A stretch of 54,850 nt of DNA from Marinobacterium sp. (GCA_030602245.1 JAUWAC010000017.1:1-54850), one strand, 5' to 3'. Positions 1 to 8,574 are shown, numbered from the stretch's first letter. The notes: a model not told the origin generated them from the sequence alone. Made by a program: numbers and translations.

Positions 1-140
1 GAAGCGCTGGAAACGGATCAAGGGATTTGATCTGCTGGCCCTCGTGGTCAACAACGTGAAATTCAAGGATGGGGAACAAGTACAGGATCAGTCAGACAGG
101 AACGCCGCCTGAGCCCGTACACCAGATTTGACAATAACTC
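1..140 (+). mobile_element. 3' end of an IS256-family insertion sequence (left copy)
   Basis: The first 140 bases are the terminal part of an insertion sequence: the last codons of a transposase (2-112) and a terminal inverted repeat ending at 140 (ACACCAGATTTGACAATAAC plus TC). The same end, in inverted orientation, occurs at 54710-54850. The boundary at 140 is set by the point where the two copies stop matching. The element starts outside the window and no target duplication can be checked. It splits the hemerythrin-like gene read on the minus strand from 419. Confidence 0.88.
2..112 (+). CDS. IS256-family transposase, C-terminal 36 residues (partial)
   Basis: The frame is open from the first bases and stops at TGA 110-112. 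The visible tail contains W-K-R-I, a hydrophobic L-L-A-L-V-V stretch and V-K-F-K-D-G-E. This fits the C-terminus of Mutator-type (IS256) transposases, whose last residues follow a W-x-x pattern and a 'valine/phenylalanine-x-D/N-G' motif. The catalytic DDE residues lie outside the window. The protein tail is identical to the copy at 54739-54849, although seven third codon positions differ. The family assignment is from memory of the tail motif and has not been searched. Confidence 0.75.
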   Translation, partial: KRWKRIKGFDLLALVVNNVKFKDGEQVQDQSDRNAA

Positions 141-419
141 CAGATGCGTAGAGAGCTGGTGCAGTTCAGCGTGCTGCTTTTCACACTGCGCCATCAGCGC
201 ATCGACCTTGTCATCGCGACCGGAAAAATAACTGAACATCCGGTCTTCGCGTGGATGGTGATGGGCGTCGGCGTAGCCGCCCACATAACTCACCACATCC
301 GACATCAGCTGAAAGTTGGGCCGGGAGCCGGCGCGAAATTTTTCCACCTTGCGCGCCAGGATGTCGAGCAGCCGTTTCAGATTCACATGCTCCTGGTGCA
401 GCTCTGCCATGATCGCCAT
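141..419 (-). pseudogene. Hemerythrin-domain protein, 5' part, interrupted by the IS
   Basis: Starting at ATG 417-419, with a GGGAGG ribosome-binding site just upstream, the frame encodes about 93 native residues before it runs into the IS end at 140. It then continues as IS-derived residues to a stop near 63. The pattern of H11, H53-H55 with E58, H83 and H87 is that of the hemerythrin di-iron fold (H-x-x-x-E type ligands). Bacterial hemerythrin-like proteins of this kind bind oxygen or sense iron/redox state. The C-terminal helix with its last ligands is missing, so the product is unlikely to hold a normal di-iron site. The rest of the gene should lie on the far side of the IS. Confidence 0.75.
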
Positions 420-591
420 ATTCGAATCCTCCCCAGAAAATTGAAGGCGCGGCCCTGTGCATCGCAACAGCCGCCACCGCTTTACCCTCAATATAGACGA
501 CTCTCGGGTGATTCCCTTGGCCCTGATCAACAAACCGACAAGGCGGCCCGGTCAGGATCAAGCGGCATGGGCATTCAGCGACAGCGAAGCG

Positions 592-1185
592 TCAGAGGAG
601 GTCGATCAGCTGTGACAGGGAACTGATGCGCAGGTCGGTCAGCTCCGGCCAGCCGGTGTGAACACCATGGTCGACATGGATCGTCGCCGTGCCACAGGCA
701 CGACCCGCTTCCAGGTCATAACGGAAGTCGCCGACCATCACCGCGTGCTGCGCCGAGCCGTTCCAACGTGCCAGTAACTGTTCGATGCCATGCGGATCGG
801 GCTTGGGGCGCGCCTCATCCCGCCCCAGCACATCGCACGGCGCAAAATGGCGAGCGGCACCGATCGCTTCCAGTGCGCGCAGCGCCACGGCACGGGTGTT
901 GCGGGTCAGAATACCGAGACGGCAACCGCGTGCATCGAGCAGCGCCAGCAGCTCAGTCACGGCCGGCGCCGGCTCCGTCATGGCCGCGTAGTGAAGCTCC
1001 AGCTCATCGAGCCGGGCATACTGACGCTCCCGCTGCGGCCTGGGCAGCGCGGCCAGTGTTCTGAGGATGTCGACATCGGGCGCGAGCCCGAGCTCCGCGC
1101 GAATATGCGCAAAATCGTGTACCGGACGGGTCAGGGTACCGTCAAGATCGAAAATCCAGTAACGCCTGCGGCCCCAGTCGCTCAT
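592..1185 (-). CDS. HAD-superfamily phosphatase
   Basis: This 197-residue protein has the HAD motifs in order. Motif I is D-L-D-G-T-L near residue 13, giving the nucleophile and acid/base aspartates. A helical cap follows. Motif II is I-L-T-R-N-T, motif III lysine lies in R-P-K-P-D-P, and motif IV is G-D-F-R-Y-D. The cap size and motif III resemble phosphoglycolate-phosphatase-like hydrolases, but the substrate cannot be read from sequence. Its ATG overlaps the stop of the upstream AlbA_2 gene by four bases (1182-1185), so the two are translationally coupled. It is the last gene of a minus-strand group starting at 2408. Confidence 0.88.
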   Translation of the reverse strand: MSDWGRRRYWIFDLDGTLTRPVHDFAHIRAELGLAPDVDILRTLAALPRPQRERQYARLDELELHYAAMTEPAPAVTELLALLDARGCRLGILTRNTRAVALRALEAIGAARHFAPCDVLGRDEARPKPDPHGIEQLLARWNGSAQHAVMVGDFRYDLEAGRACGTATIHVDHGVHTGWPELTDLRISSLSQLIDLL

Positions 1186-2006
1186 GCCCGCCCCTCGTCA
1201 TCGCCGTTGAGATCCGCTTCTGTATCGATCAGATCCAGCAGCATGCCGAGCTTGTGCTCGATATCCTCAAGCAGGGTGCTGCCTCCGGCCATGCGCGGCG
1301 TCACCACCTGCTCCAGCTGCACGATGCTGCGCTGACTTTCCCGCAGCGCCTGCAGCAGGTTGCGCGAGCGCTTCTTGTTGCTGTCGGTCAGCTGCTCGAT
1401 GCGGTGCAGCGTATGCTTGAGCTGATCGTCGAGATCCTCGAGATGCTCGCTGACGTTGAGCATGCCGTGGCTGAGTGCGTGATTGATACCCTCGACCTGA
1501 TGCTCCAGCTGGGTGACCGCATGCCGAAAGCGTGACAGAAACTGTTCGCCTTCGCGGTCCATATAGATGGCCAGCAGCTCCTCCGGCAACAGTGCACGAT
1601 TGCGACCATCGGTACGGATACGGTACTCGCCGCCGTGGGTACAGTAGGGTTTGAGGTGACCGCTGGGAATTTCGATGCGCAGGATCGGGCGCGACTGCGC
1701 CAGATTTTCAGTGTAGATCTGCAGTTCGACGTTGGGGATGCACTCGGTGGCCTTGTTGACCAGCAGCAGACGGGCGCGGTCGTCGACATCGCAGCCGACG
1801 ATACGGCCACGCTGCACCCCATCCGCGCTGGTGTATTCATCGATACCGATCAGCAGCGTGCCGCCAAGCGGCGAGTTGGCAAACGCCACCAGATCCGCAC
1901 TGCGTACCGCCTGCACCTCGCGCTTGAAATCGACGTTGACGCCTTCAGGCGCATTCAGCAGGTGCTGCGTACGCTTGCTCAGCCGCCGATACTCGCGCTG
2001 CTTCAC
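1182..2006 (-). CDS. AlbA_2 (Schlafen-type) domain protein with coiled-coil tail
   Basis: This protein has 274 residues from a GTG start at 2004-2006 preceded by a G-rich Shine-Dalgarno. The N-terminal half has the AlbA_2 signature: E-G-x-N-V-D-F-K-R-E near residue 21, then A-F-A-N-S-x-G-G-T-L-L-I-G-I-D, and a G-E-Y-R-I-R-T-D-G segment. AlbA_2 domains are nucleic-acid-binding or nuclease-like domains found in regulators and in some defence proteins. The second half, from about residue 155, is long amphipathic helix with many Leu, Glu and Gln and looks like a coiled coil. The gene sits between a small membrane protein and a HAD phosphatase. Its function is unknown; only the domain assignment is supported. 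Confidence 0.75.
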   Translation of the reverse strand: MKQREYRRLSKRTQHLLNAPEGVNVDFKREVQAVRSADLVAFANSPLGGTLLIGIDEYTSADGVQRGRIVGCDVDDRARLLLVNKATECIPNVELQIYTENLAQSRPILRIEIPSGHLKPYCTHGGEYRIRTDGRNRALLPEELLAIYMDREGEQFLSRFRHAVTQLEHQVEGINHALSHGMLNVSEHLEDLDDQLKHTLHRIEQLTDSNKKRSRNLLQALRESQRSIVQLEQVVTPRMAGGSTLLEDIEHKLGMLLDLIDTEADLNGDDEGRA

Positions 2007-2021
2007 GCTGCCCCCGATCGC

Positions 2022-2408
2022 TTACTGGTAGAGCGCGTCGTCAAACGGGTCGATCGGGTGTTCGAGCATCTCGTCGTCGCGGTAGTACAGCACACAGCCC
2101 TGGAACTTCAACCCTTTGCCGGCAAACCAGCGCTCCATCTGATCGCGCCCCTCTTCCGCCTGAGAGCTGTGGTACCAGGCGACGACGATTCGGTAGAAGT
2201 AGAGACCGAACAGTGCTGCCGACGCGCCTAGGAAGAAATCGGACGCCAGTGCAAACAGCAGTGCCACGAGCCCCGCAATCCAGACCCGGCTGGCACGCGC
2301 CTCTTTCACGGCGTCATTGGCGACGGTGTACTGCTCCTGATATTTCAGGTAGCGGCGGTAGTTCTGCTGCAGATCGAACTTGTCGGCAGCATTGAGGTGT
2401 CTATCCAT
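2022..2408 (-). CDS. Small two-helix membrane protein, unknown function
   Basis: The product has 128 residues. After about 40 hydrophilic, charged residues come two adjacent hydrophobic stretches (about residues 42-58 and 62-80, the second ending Y-F-Y-R-I-V-V-A-W). A soluble tail with C-V-L-Y-Y-R-D-D follows. This predicts an inner-membrane hairpin with both ends on the same side. I do not recognise the family. Its stop lies 15 bases before the AlbA_2 start, so it is probably the first gene of a three-gene transcript reading down to 592. Confidence 0.7.
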   Translation of the reverse strand: MDRHLNAADKFDLQQNYRRYLKYQEQYTVANDAVKEARASRVWIAGLVALLFALASDFFLGASAALFGLYFYRIVVAWYHSSQAEEGRDQMERWFAGKGLKFQGCVLYYRDDEMLEHPIDPFDDALYQ

Positions 2409-2518
2409 CCTGTCTGTCTCTTCCTGACAATTTATTATGTAGATTCAACGGCATCGCGCCAGCCGGCGTCAACCGGCGCGGCATCCGACCTTTGGCCAGA
2501 CGCCGCCAGCAGAAGCCC

Positions 2519-2563
2519 GCCAGACCGGGTCACGCCAGACCGGGTCACGTGTGACGCGGTCAC
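2519..2563. repeat. Short tandem repeat, three units of 15 bp
   Basis: Two identical copies of GCCAGACCGGGTCAC (2519-2533, 2534-2548) are followed by a diverged third, GTGTGACGCGGTCAC (2549-2563). They lie in the gap between the two-helix membrane protein and the CorC-like gene. No function is visible; GGTCAC recurs in each unit. Confidence 0.8.
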
Positions 2564-2584
2564 ATCCGCTTGTGGCGGACGCCG

Positions 2585-3859
2585 TCAGGCGCGGCGCCGC
2601 GCCGGCACGCCTTTCTGAATCCGCACGGTCTTGACCCGATTGTCGCTGATCTGCAGGGTTTCGAAATGATAGTCGTCGATGCGCAGGCAGACGTTGGCAT
2701 CGGGCAGTGATTCCAGCGTTTCGGTGATCAGGCCGTTCAGTGTCTTCGGACCGTCGGTGGGCAGGTCCCACTGCAGCGCCTTGTTGATCTCACGGATGTA
2801 GGCGGTGCCGTCGATGAAGTAGCTGCCATCCTCCTGCGGATGGATCTCCTGATTCATCTCGGCATTGTCGGCCGACAGCTCGCCGACGATCTCTTCCAGA
2901 ATATCCTCCAGCGTCACGATCCCTTCCACGTCACCGTATTCGTCGACGACGATGCCGATGCGGCGGCTGTGCTTCTGGAAGTTCAGCAGCTGGGTCTGCA
3001 GCGGCGTGCTTTCCGGCACGAAGTAGGGCTCGTGCACGACCTGCATGATCGCGGCCTTGTTCAGGCGGCCCTGCTGAATCAATTGTGCCAGGTTGCGCAT
3101 GTGCAGTACGCCGATCACCTGGTTGATATCGCCCTGATAGACCGGCAGGCGGGTGTGCTTGGTGGTCGAGAGCTGTTTCAGAATCTGGTCCATGTCGTGG
3201 TCCAGATCGATCCCCTCGACCTCGTTGCGCGGAATCATGATGTCATTGACGGTGACATCGCCGAGCTCGAGGACGCCCAGCAGCATCGACTGGTTGCGCT
3301 GAGGAATCAGAGAGCCGGCCTCGTTGACCAGCGTGCGCAGCTCTTCGGTACTCAGGTGCTCGTTATTGCCGCTGGAGACGCGGATGCCGAACAGGCGCAG
3401 AAAGCCGTTGGTGATGCCGTTGACGATCCAGACCAGCGGGTAGCACAGGCGCAGCAGCGGGCGCAGGACGTAGGCCGCCGGGAACGCGATTTTTTCCGGA
3501 TGCAGGGCCGCGACGGTCTTCGGTGATACTTCGGCGAAGATCAGGATCACCAGCGTCAGACCTGCGGTGGCGATCGCGATCCCGGCGTCGCCCCACAGGC
3601 GCACGGCGATGACGGTGGCAATGGCGGAGGCGAGAATGTTGACGAAGTTGTTCCCGATCAGGATCAGGCCGATCAGGCGGTCGGGCCGCTCCAGCAGGCT
3701 GCTGGCCTGACGGGCACCGCGATGGTTGTTCTTGACCATATGCCGCAACCGGTAACGGTTCAGCGACATCATGCCGGTTTCGGAGCTGGAGAAGAACGCA
3801 GAGCAGACAATGAGCAGCAGCAACAGTATCAGCAGGGAGCTTATCGACGCGTCTTCCAA
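2585..3859 (-). CDS. yfjD: CNNM/CBS/CorC-domain membrane protein (YfjD/HlyC-CorC family)
   Basis: The 424-residue protein has the full architecture of the family. An N-terminal membrane CNNM (DUF21) domain carries the S-S-S-E-T-G-M-M motif and several hydrophobic helices up to about residue 165. Two CBS modules cover about 205-330, including R-L-P-V-Y and the E-Y-G-D-V-E-G-I-V-T motif. A C-terminal CorC/HlyC transporter-associated domain completes it. Members are linked to magnesium/cobalt transport or resistance. In enterobacteria the homologue also lies next to ypjD and ffh, as here. It ends in an arginine-rich tail. It is probably co-transcribed with ypjD from the divergent region near 4730. 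Confidence 0.9.
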   Translation of the reverse strand: MEDASISSLLILLLLLIVCSAFFSSSETGMMSLNRYRLRHMVKNNHRGARQASSLLERPDRLIGLILIGNNFVNILASAIATVIAVRLWGDAGIAIATAGLTLVILIFAEVSPKTVAALHPEKIAFPAAYVLRPLLRLCYPLVWIVNGITNGFLRLFGIRVSSGNNEHLSTEELRTLVNEAGSLIPQRNQSMLLGVLELGDVTVNDIMIPRNEVEGIDLDHDMDQILKQLSTTKHTRLPVYQGDINQVIGVLHMRNLAQLIQQGRLNKAAIMQVVHEPYFVPESTPLQTQLLNFQKHSRRIGIVVDEYGDVEGIVTLEDILEEIVGELSADNAEMNQEIHPQEDGSYFIDGTAYIREINKALQWDLPTDGPKTLNGLITETLESLPDANVCLRIDDYHFETLQISDNRVKTVRIQKGVPARRRA

Positions 3860-3932
3860 AGCAGTGGGACCTCAACCAGAAAAGGGAGCCCCATTGTCTG
3901 GCCGGTGGGGTACCCTGTCAAGGCGCGCGGTA

Positions 3933-4727
3933 TTAGCCGTGCAGCAGGATCTCGACGACGATTTTGGAGCCGAAAAACGCCAGCATCAGCAGGACGAAAC
4001 CGCCCAGCGTCCAGCGCACCGCGATATGGGAGCGCCAGCCCAGCGTCGCGCGCCCTGCCAGCAGGATGGCGTACACCAGCCAGGCGACGATGGAGAGGAG
4101 GGTCTTGTGGGCCAGATGCTGGGCGAACAGGTCTTCGACGAAGACGAAACCGGTCACCAGCGAGATGCTGAGCAGAATGAAGCCGCACCAGAGCATCTCG
4201 AACAGCAGCCGTTCCATGATCTGCAGCGGCGGCAGCGAGTTGATCAGGCCGCGGGTGTGGTGGGTCTTCAGCGCCCGGATCTGCCGTGACAGCAGCAGCG
4301 CATGCAGCGCTGCCAGCGTAAAGATGCTGTAGGCCAGCAGCGAGAGCAGGATATGCACGACGAGACCGCCGGAGTAGAGGCGGTGGTCGCCGGTGTCGGG
4401 GCCGAACGCTGCCAGCGCCGCGGTAATGGCTGCCATCGGGAACGCGCCGATAAACAGGTTGTCGAGCTTCTGACGCAGGCTGCTTGCCAGCAGGATGCCG
4501 ACGACGACCCAGGCGATCAGCGAGCCGACCTGGAAAGTACCCAGATCGATGCCGTTGGGATAGTGCAGGACGTCATAGACCGCGTAACCGTGAACGATGA
4601 AGGCCGCGAAGCCCAGTGCGCGGATCAGGCCGCGTTGCCCGGCGTCGGGCGTCGACAGCCGTTGCCACTGCAACCAGGCGGCGCCGGAATAGGCGATGAT
4701 CGCAATCAGTGTGGCAATGAACAGCAT
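3933..4727 (-). CDS. ypjD: YpjD, CcsA-like cytochrome c assembly-family membrane protein
   Basis: The protein has 264 residues from ATG 4725-4727, chosen because AAGGAGGAGT lies four bases upstream. Longer in-frame starts have no such site. It is almost entirely hydrophobic with about eight membrane helices, and ends in the CcsA/ResC-type pattern. A histidine appears in V-V-H-I-L-L-S and another in A-H-K-T-L-L-S-I-V-A-W, like the haem-handling family but without its full tryptophan-rich signature. Its physiological role is unsettled. It is divergent from ffh and upstream of the CorC-like gene, the conserved yfjD-ypjD-ffh arrangement. Confidence 0.88.
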   Translation of the reverse strand: MLFIATLIAIIAYSGAAWLQWQRLSTPDAGQRGLIRALGFAAFIVHGYAVYDVLHYPNGIDLGTFQVGSLIAWVVVGILLASSLRQKLDNLFIGAFPMAAITAALAAFGPDTGDHRLYSGGLVVHILLSLLAYSIFTLAALHALLLSRQIRALKTHHTRGLINSLPPLQIMERLLFEMLWCGFILLSISLVTGFVFVEDLFAQHLAHKTLLSIVAWLVYAILLAGRATLGWRSHIAVRWTLGGFVLLMLAFFGSKIVVEILLHG

Positions 4728-4884
4728 TCGACTCCTCCTTCGTCCGCGCGCTAGTGTGTCACAAATGGGCAGGCTGGGAAATATTGAAGCGGTGCGCATG
4801 GCCTGAAACGGCGTCGATCGCGTGGCCCGCCGTATACGCTGCCGGCATGTCGTCAGTTGGGTGCCGTGCGGCGCGGTGCTGCTG

Positions 4885-4890
4885 TATAAT
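4885..4890 (+). promoter_or_regulatory. Probable -10 element of the ffh promoter
   Basis: A perfect TATAAT lies about 90 bases upstream of the ffh start in the ypjD-ffh divergent gap. No convincing -35 hexamer sits 16-18 bases upstream, so the call rests on the -10 and its position. Confidence 0.5.
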
Positions 4891-4978
4891 GCGTGGCCTG
4901 AGCAACACCGGCACCCGTGCGCCGACACGTCCCGCCGTGTCGAGATCTTTCTTCCGGTGCCCAACGCAGAGGTTTTTC

Positions 4979-6361
4979 ATGTTCGATAATCTGACAGAAC
5001 GTCTAACGCAGACGCTGCGCAGCGTCACCGGTCAGGCCAAGCTGACCGAAGAGAATATCAAGGGCACCCTGCGCGAAGTGCGCATGGCGTTGCTCGAAGC
5101 CGACGTGGCGCTGCCGGTGGTCAAGGAGTTCATCAACGGCGTCAAGGAGCGCGCGGTCGGTCAGGAGGTCAGCAAGAGCCTGAGCCCGGGTCAGGTCTTC
5201 GTCAAGATCGTCAACGAAGAGCTGGTCAAGGTGATGGGGGAGGCCAACGAGGAACTCAACCTTTCGGCGACACCGCCAGCCGTCATCATGATGGCGGGTC
5301 TGCAGGGGGCCGGTAAGACGACCTCCGTCGCCAAGCTTGCCCGCTTTCTCAAGGAGCGCAAAAAGAAGAAGGTGCTGGTGGTGTCGGCAGATATCTACCG
5401 CCCGGCCGCGATCCGTCAGCTGGAAACGCTGGCGGGTGAAGTCGAGGTCGACTTCTTCCCCTCCAGTGCCGATCAGGATCCGGTCGATATCGCCAACGGC
5501 GCGATCGCCCACGCCAAAATTCAGCACCATGACGTCGTCATCCTCGATACCGCGGGTCGTCTCCATGTCGACAGCGACATGATGGACGAGATCAAGCGTC
5601 TCAATGCCGCCGTGAAACCGGTCGAAACGCTGTTCGTCGTCGACTCCATGACCGGTCAGGATGCGGCCAACACCGCGCGTGCGTTCAACGAAGTGCTGCC
5701 GCTGACCGGTGTGATCCTGACCAAGACCGACGGTGATGCCCGTGGCGGTGCGGCGCTGTCGGTGCGTCATATCACCGGCAAGCCGATCAAGTTCCTCGGT
5801 ATCGGTGAGAAGAGCGACGCACTCGAACCGTTCCACCCCGATCGTGTGGCATCGCGCATCCTCGGCATGGGCGACGTGCTGTCGCTGATCGAGGAAGCCG
5901 AGCGCAAGATCGACAAGGAAAAAGCGGAGAAATTTGCCAAGAAGGTCACCAAGGGTAAAGGCTTCGACCTTGAAGACTTCCGCGAACAGATCCAGCAGAT
6001 GAAAAACATGGGCGGCATGATGTCGCTGCTCGACAAGCTGCCGGGCATGGGGCAGATGGCGCAGGCCGCACAGAGCGCCCAGGCGGAAAAAGGCATCATG
6101 CAGATGGAGGTGATCATCAACTCGATGACGCCGAAGGAGCGCCGCAACCCGGACATCATCAACGGCTCACGCAAGCGTCGCATCGCCGCCGGCTCCGGCA
6201 CCCAGATTCAGGACGTCAACCGCCTGCTCAAGCAGCACAAGCAGATGTCAAAAATGATGAAAAAGTTTGGCTCCAAGGGCGGTATGGCCAAGCTGGCGCG
6301 GGGCATGAAGGGGATGATGCCGCCGGGCATGGGTGGTGGCGGCGGGTTCCCGCGCTTCTGA
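4979..6361 (+). CDS. ffh: Signal recognition particle protein Ffh
   Basis: Ffh (460 residues) binds 4.5S RNA and signal sequences of nascent membrane proteins and delivers ribosomes to FtsY. The ATG at 4979 begins M-F-D-N-L-T-E-R-L, the normal N domain; an upstream in-frame extension has no homology. Motifs seen are G1 G-L-Q-G-A-G-K-T-T at about 107-115, D-T-A-G-R, and T-K-T-D-G-D-A-R-G-G. The methionine-rich M domain (G-G-M-M-S-L-L-D-K and R-R-K-R-R-I-A-x-G-S-G) follows, with a Gly/Met-rich tail. All catalytic and RNA-binding elements look intact. It is followed by the rpsP operon. Confidence 0.97.
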   Translation: MFDNLTERLTQTLRSVTGQAKLTEENIKGTLREVRMALLEADVALPVVKEFINGVKERAVGQEVSKSLSPGQVFVKIVNEELVKVMGEANEELNLSATPPAVIMMAGLQGAGKTTSVAKLARFLKERKKKKVLVVSADIYRPAAIRQLETLAGEVEVDFFPSSADQDPVDIANGAIAHAKIQHHDVVILDTAGRLHVDSDMMDEIKRLNAAVKPVETLFVVDSMTGQDAANTARAFNEVLPLTGVILTKTDGDARGGAALSVRHITGKPIKFLGIGEKSDALEPFHPDRVASRILGMGDVLSLIEEAERKIDKEKAEKFAKKVTKGKGFDLEDFREQIQQMKNMGGMMSLLDKLPGMGQMAQAAQSAQAEKGIMQMEVIINSMTPKERRNPDIINGSRKRRIAAGSGTQIQDVNRLLKQHKQMSKMMKKFGSKGGMAKLARGMKGMMPPGMGGGGGFPRF

Positions 6362-6397
6362 GCGGTTGCGAACTGGCTAAAAAGTACACGAAACAGC

Positions 6398-6439
6398 TTT
6401 TATCGGGCGGTGGATTCACGTAGAATTGCCGCCCTGATT
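6398..6439 (+). promoter_or_regulatory. Possible ffh terminator overlapping an rpsP promoter
   Basis: GGGCGG at 6405-6410 can pair with CCGCCC at 6430-6435, followed by TGATTTTTAC, a weak intrinsic terminator with a long loop. Within it, TAGAAT (6421-6426) could be a -10, with only a poor -35 (TTTTAT). The two readings overlap and neither is strong. About 130 bases of untranslated leader follow before rpsP. Confidence 0.3.
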
Positions 6440-6565
6440 TTTACAGCCTTTTCACGAGAAGAGGCTGTCAAGGCCCTCCGCAGCAGACGCAGACGTCGGT
6501 GGCGGAGGTAACAAGAACGATGGGCGATCTCAAAACCCATCCCGCGAAATAAAGGGGTCCAGCGC

Positions 6566-6817
6566 ATGGTCACTATTCGTTTGTCTCGTGGTGGCGCCAA
6601 AAAGCGTCCTTTCTATCAAATCACTGTTGCCGACTCTCGCTTTGCGCGTGACAGCCGCTTTATTGAGCGGGTCGGTTTCTTCAACCCGATCGCTCGCGGT
6701 CAGGAAGAGAAGCTGCGCGTCAACCTGGAGCGTGTCGACTACTGGATCAGCAAGGGCGCTCAGCCGTCCGAGCGTGTTGCTCAGCTGATCAAAGAAGCAC
6801 GCAAGGCAGCACAGTAA
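6566..6817 (+). CDS. rpsP: 30S ribosomal protein S16
   Basis: This protein of 83 residues is the usual length of S16. The N-terminal [17 protein letters not shown] is the highly conserved family signature. It binds 16S rRNA and helps fold the body of the 30S subunit. The ATG follows an AAAGGGG ribosome-binding site. It is the first gene of rpsP-rimM-trmD-rplS. The 200-base gap from ffh suggests its own promoter, with a leader that may carry regulation. Confidence 0.97.
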   Translation: MVTIRLSRGGAKKRPFYQITVADSRFARDSRFIERVGFFNPIARGQEEKLRVNLERVDYWISKGAQPSERVAQLIKEARKAAQ

Positions 6818-6847
6818 GCAGGAAGGTTGACGGGCAGGCCAGTCGGG

Positions 6848-7381
6848 ATGAGTGAATACCGCGAAGAGGATGTTGTAACCCTCGGACGCTTCACCTCCAC
6901 CTACGGTGTGCAGGGCTGGATCAAGGTCTATTCCTACACCGACCCGATGGAGAATATCCTGACCTACTCGCCATGGCTGGTGCGTCAGAACGGTCAGTGG
7001 ACCGAACTCAAGCGCATTGGCGGCAAAAAACATGGCAAGGGCCTGATTGCTCGGCTGGACAAGGTGAACTCTCCGGAACAGGCGAGGCTCTTTACGAATC
7101 TCGAGATCGGGGTACCCAAGGCGGTGCTGCCGAATCTGGAACCGGGCGAGTACTACTGGAGCCAGCTGGAAAACCTGTTGGTATATACCGAATCCGGCGT
7201 ATTGCTGGGTCGGGTGGATCATCTGATGGAAACCGGCGCCAACGACGTGCTGGTGGTCAAGGGCACCGAGGACAGCATCGACCGCGAAGAGCGGCTGATT
7301 CCCTGGTTGCCGGATCAGGTGGTCAAAGAGATTGATCTGGATTCAGGCACGATGCGGGTCGATTGGGACCCGGAGTTCTGA
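6848..7381 (+). CDS. rimM: Ribosome maturation factor RimM
   Basis: RimM (177 residues) assists assembly of the 30S head and binds S19. The N-terminal barrel begins V-V-T-L-G-R-F-T-S-T-Y-G-V-Q-G-W-I-K-V, the family signature. The C-terminal PRC barrel includes E-Y-Y-W-S-Q-L and ends L-I-P-W-L-P-D-Q-V-V. ATG 6848 is chosen by family length; a TTG at 6827 directly behind AGGAAGG is an alternative giving seven more residues. The gene is in the rpsP operon, 30 bases behind rpsP. Confidence 0.95.
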   Translation: MSEYREEDVVTLGRFTSTYGVQGWIKVYSYTDPMENILTYSPWLVRQNGQWTELKRIGGKKHGKGLIARLDKVNSPEQARLFTNLEIGVPKAVLPNLEPGEYYWSQLENLLVYTESGVLLGRVDHLMETGANDVLVVKGTEDSIDREERLIPWLPDQVVKEIDLDSGTMRVDWDPEF

Positions 7382-7384
7382 GTC

Positions 7385-8140
7385 GTGTGGTTCGGGGTCG
7401 TATCCCTGTTCCCGGAGATGTTCGAGGCGGTCACCCGCTACGGCGTTACCGGGCGGGCAGTGCGCAATGAACTGATCAGCGTGCAGTGCTGGAACCCGCG
7501 TGATTTCACGCATGACCGGCACCGTACCGTGGATGACCGCCCCTACGGCGGCGGGCCCGGCATGCTGATGAAGGTTCAGCCACTGCGTGATGCGATCCAC
7601 GCCGCGAAAGCGGCAGCGGGCGACGGTGCCCGGGTGATCTACCTGTCCCCGCAGGGGCGCAGGCTGGATCAGGCCGGGGTGGCCGAGCTGGCGCAGGCGC
7701 AAAAGCTGATCCTCGTGGCGGGGCGCTACGAAGGGATCGATGAGCGTCTGATCCAGTCGGAGGTCGACGAGGAGTGGTCGCTGGGTGATTTTGTGCTCAG
7801 CGGCGGCGAATTGCCCGCGATGGTGCTGGTCGATGCCGTGTCGCGATTGCTGCCCGGCGTACTGGGGCACAGCGATTCGGCGATCGAAGACTCCTTTTAC
7901 GAGGGGTTGCTCGACTGCCCGCACTACACACGACCGGAAACGCTCGATGGCATGCAGGTGCCGGAGGTGTTGCTCAGCGGTAACCATGAGCAGATTCGGC
8001 GCTGGCGGCTCAAGCAGCAGCTGGGGCGAACCTGGGAGCGGCGACCGGAGATGCTGGAACAGATCGAACTGAACCCGGAACAGCAGGCGCTGTTAAGCGA
8101 ATATATCCGCGAGGCCAAAGGGCGGGCGGGTGAAAATTAG
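7385..8140 (+). CDS. trmD: tRNA (guanine-N1)-methyltransferase TrmD
   Basis: This enzyme of 251 residues methylates G37 of tRNAs with G36, which prevents frameshifting. It starts at GTG 7385, three bases after the rimM stop. The SPOUT trefoil-knot features are visible: [10 protein letters not shown], then Y-L-S-P-Q-G-R, then G-R-Y-E-G-I-D-E-R, and [10 protein letters not shown]. The catalytic aspartate lies in the C-terminal domain in the P-H-Y-T-R-P region. The close spacing implies coupled translation with rimM and rplS. Confidence 0.97.
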   Translation: MWFGVVSLFPEMFEAVTRYGVTGRAVRNELISVQCWNPRDFTHDRHRTVDDRPYGGGPGMLMKVQPLRDAIHAAKAAAGDGARVIYLSPQGRRLDQAGVAELAQAQKLILVAGRYEGIDERLIQSEVDEEWSLGDFVLSGGELPAMVLVDAVSRLLPGVLGHSDSAIEDSFYEGLLDCPHYTRPETLDGMQVPEVLLSGNHEQIRRWRLKQQLGRTWERRPEMLEQIELNPEQQALLSEYIREAKGRAGEN

Positions 8141-8149
8141 GAGCGAGCG

Positions 8150-8506
8150 ATGAGCAGCAAAAACACAATCATTCAGCAGATCGAAGCTGAACAGACTGGT
8201 AAAGAAGTACCGGCATTTGCACCGGGTGATACCGTTGTTGTCCAGGTACGTGTTGTAGAGGGCAGCCGCAGCCGTCTGCAGGCGTTCGAAGGTGTCGTAA
8301 TCGGCAAGCGTAACCGTGGTCTGAACTCTGCGTTCACTGTACGCAAGATCTCTCACGGCGTGGGCGTTGAGCGTACCTTCCAGACCTACAGCCCGACGGT
8401 CGAGAGCATCGAAGTCAAGCGTCGCGGTGACGTCCGTCAGGCGAAGCTGTACTACCTGCGCGAGCGCAGCGGCAAGTCTGCACGCATCAAGGAAAAGCTG
8501 GGCTAA
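8150..8506 (+). CDS. rplS: 50S ribosomal protein L19
   Basis: L19 (118 residues) lies at the interface of the 30S and 50S subunits. The family pattern is clear: [16 protein letters not shown], then [23 protein letters not shown], and [10 protein letters not shown]. It starts ten bases after trmD behind a GGAGCGAGCG site and closes the operon. An intrinsic terminator follows at 8575-8601. Confidence 0.97.
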   Translation: MSSKNTIIQQIEAEQTGKEVPAFAPGDTVVVQVRVVEGSRSRLQAFEGVVIGKRNRGLNSAFTVRKISHGVGVERTFQTYSPTVESIEVKRRGDVRQAKLYYLRERSGKSARIKEKLG

Positions 8507-8515
8507 GCGACACGG

Positions 8516-8557
8516 TCTGTGCGACCCAGTCTATGCGACCCAGCCTGTGCGGCTCAG
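8516..8557. repeat. Three tandem 14-bp units between rplS and its terminator
   Basis: TCTGTGCGACCCAG (8516-8529), TCTATGCGACCCAG (8530-8543) and CCTGTGCGGCTCAG (8544-8557) stand in tandem. The first two differ at one base. They lie in the transcribed 3' untranslated region of the rplS operon. No known element is recognised. Confidence 0.8.
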
Positions 8558-8574
8558 TCGCATCAGCTTCCGAG

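Noticed and set aside
2519..2563. CRISPR-like array
   Set aside because: Units are contiguous without spacers and only 15 bp long; no cas gene is present in the window.
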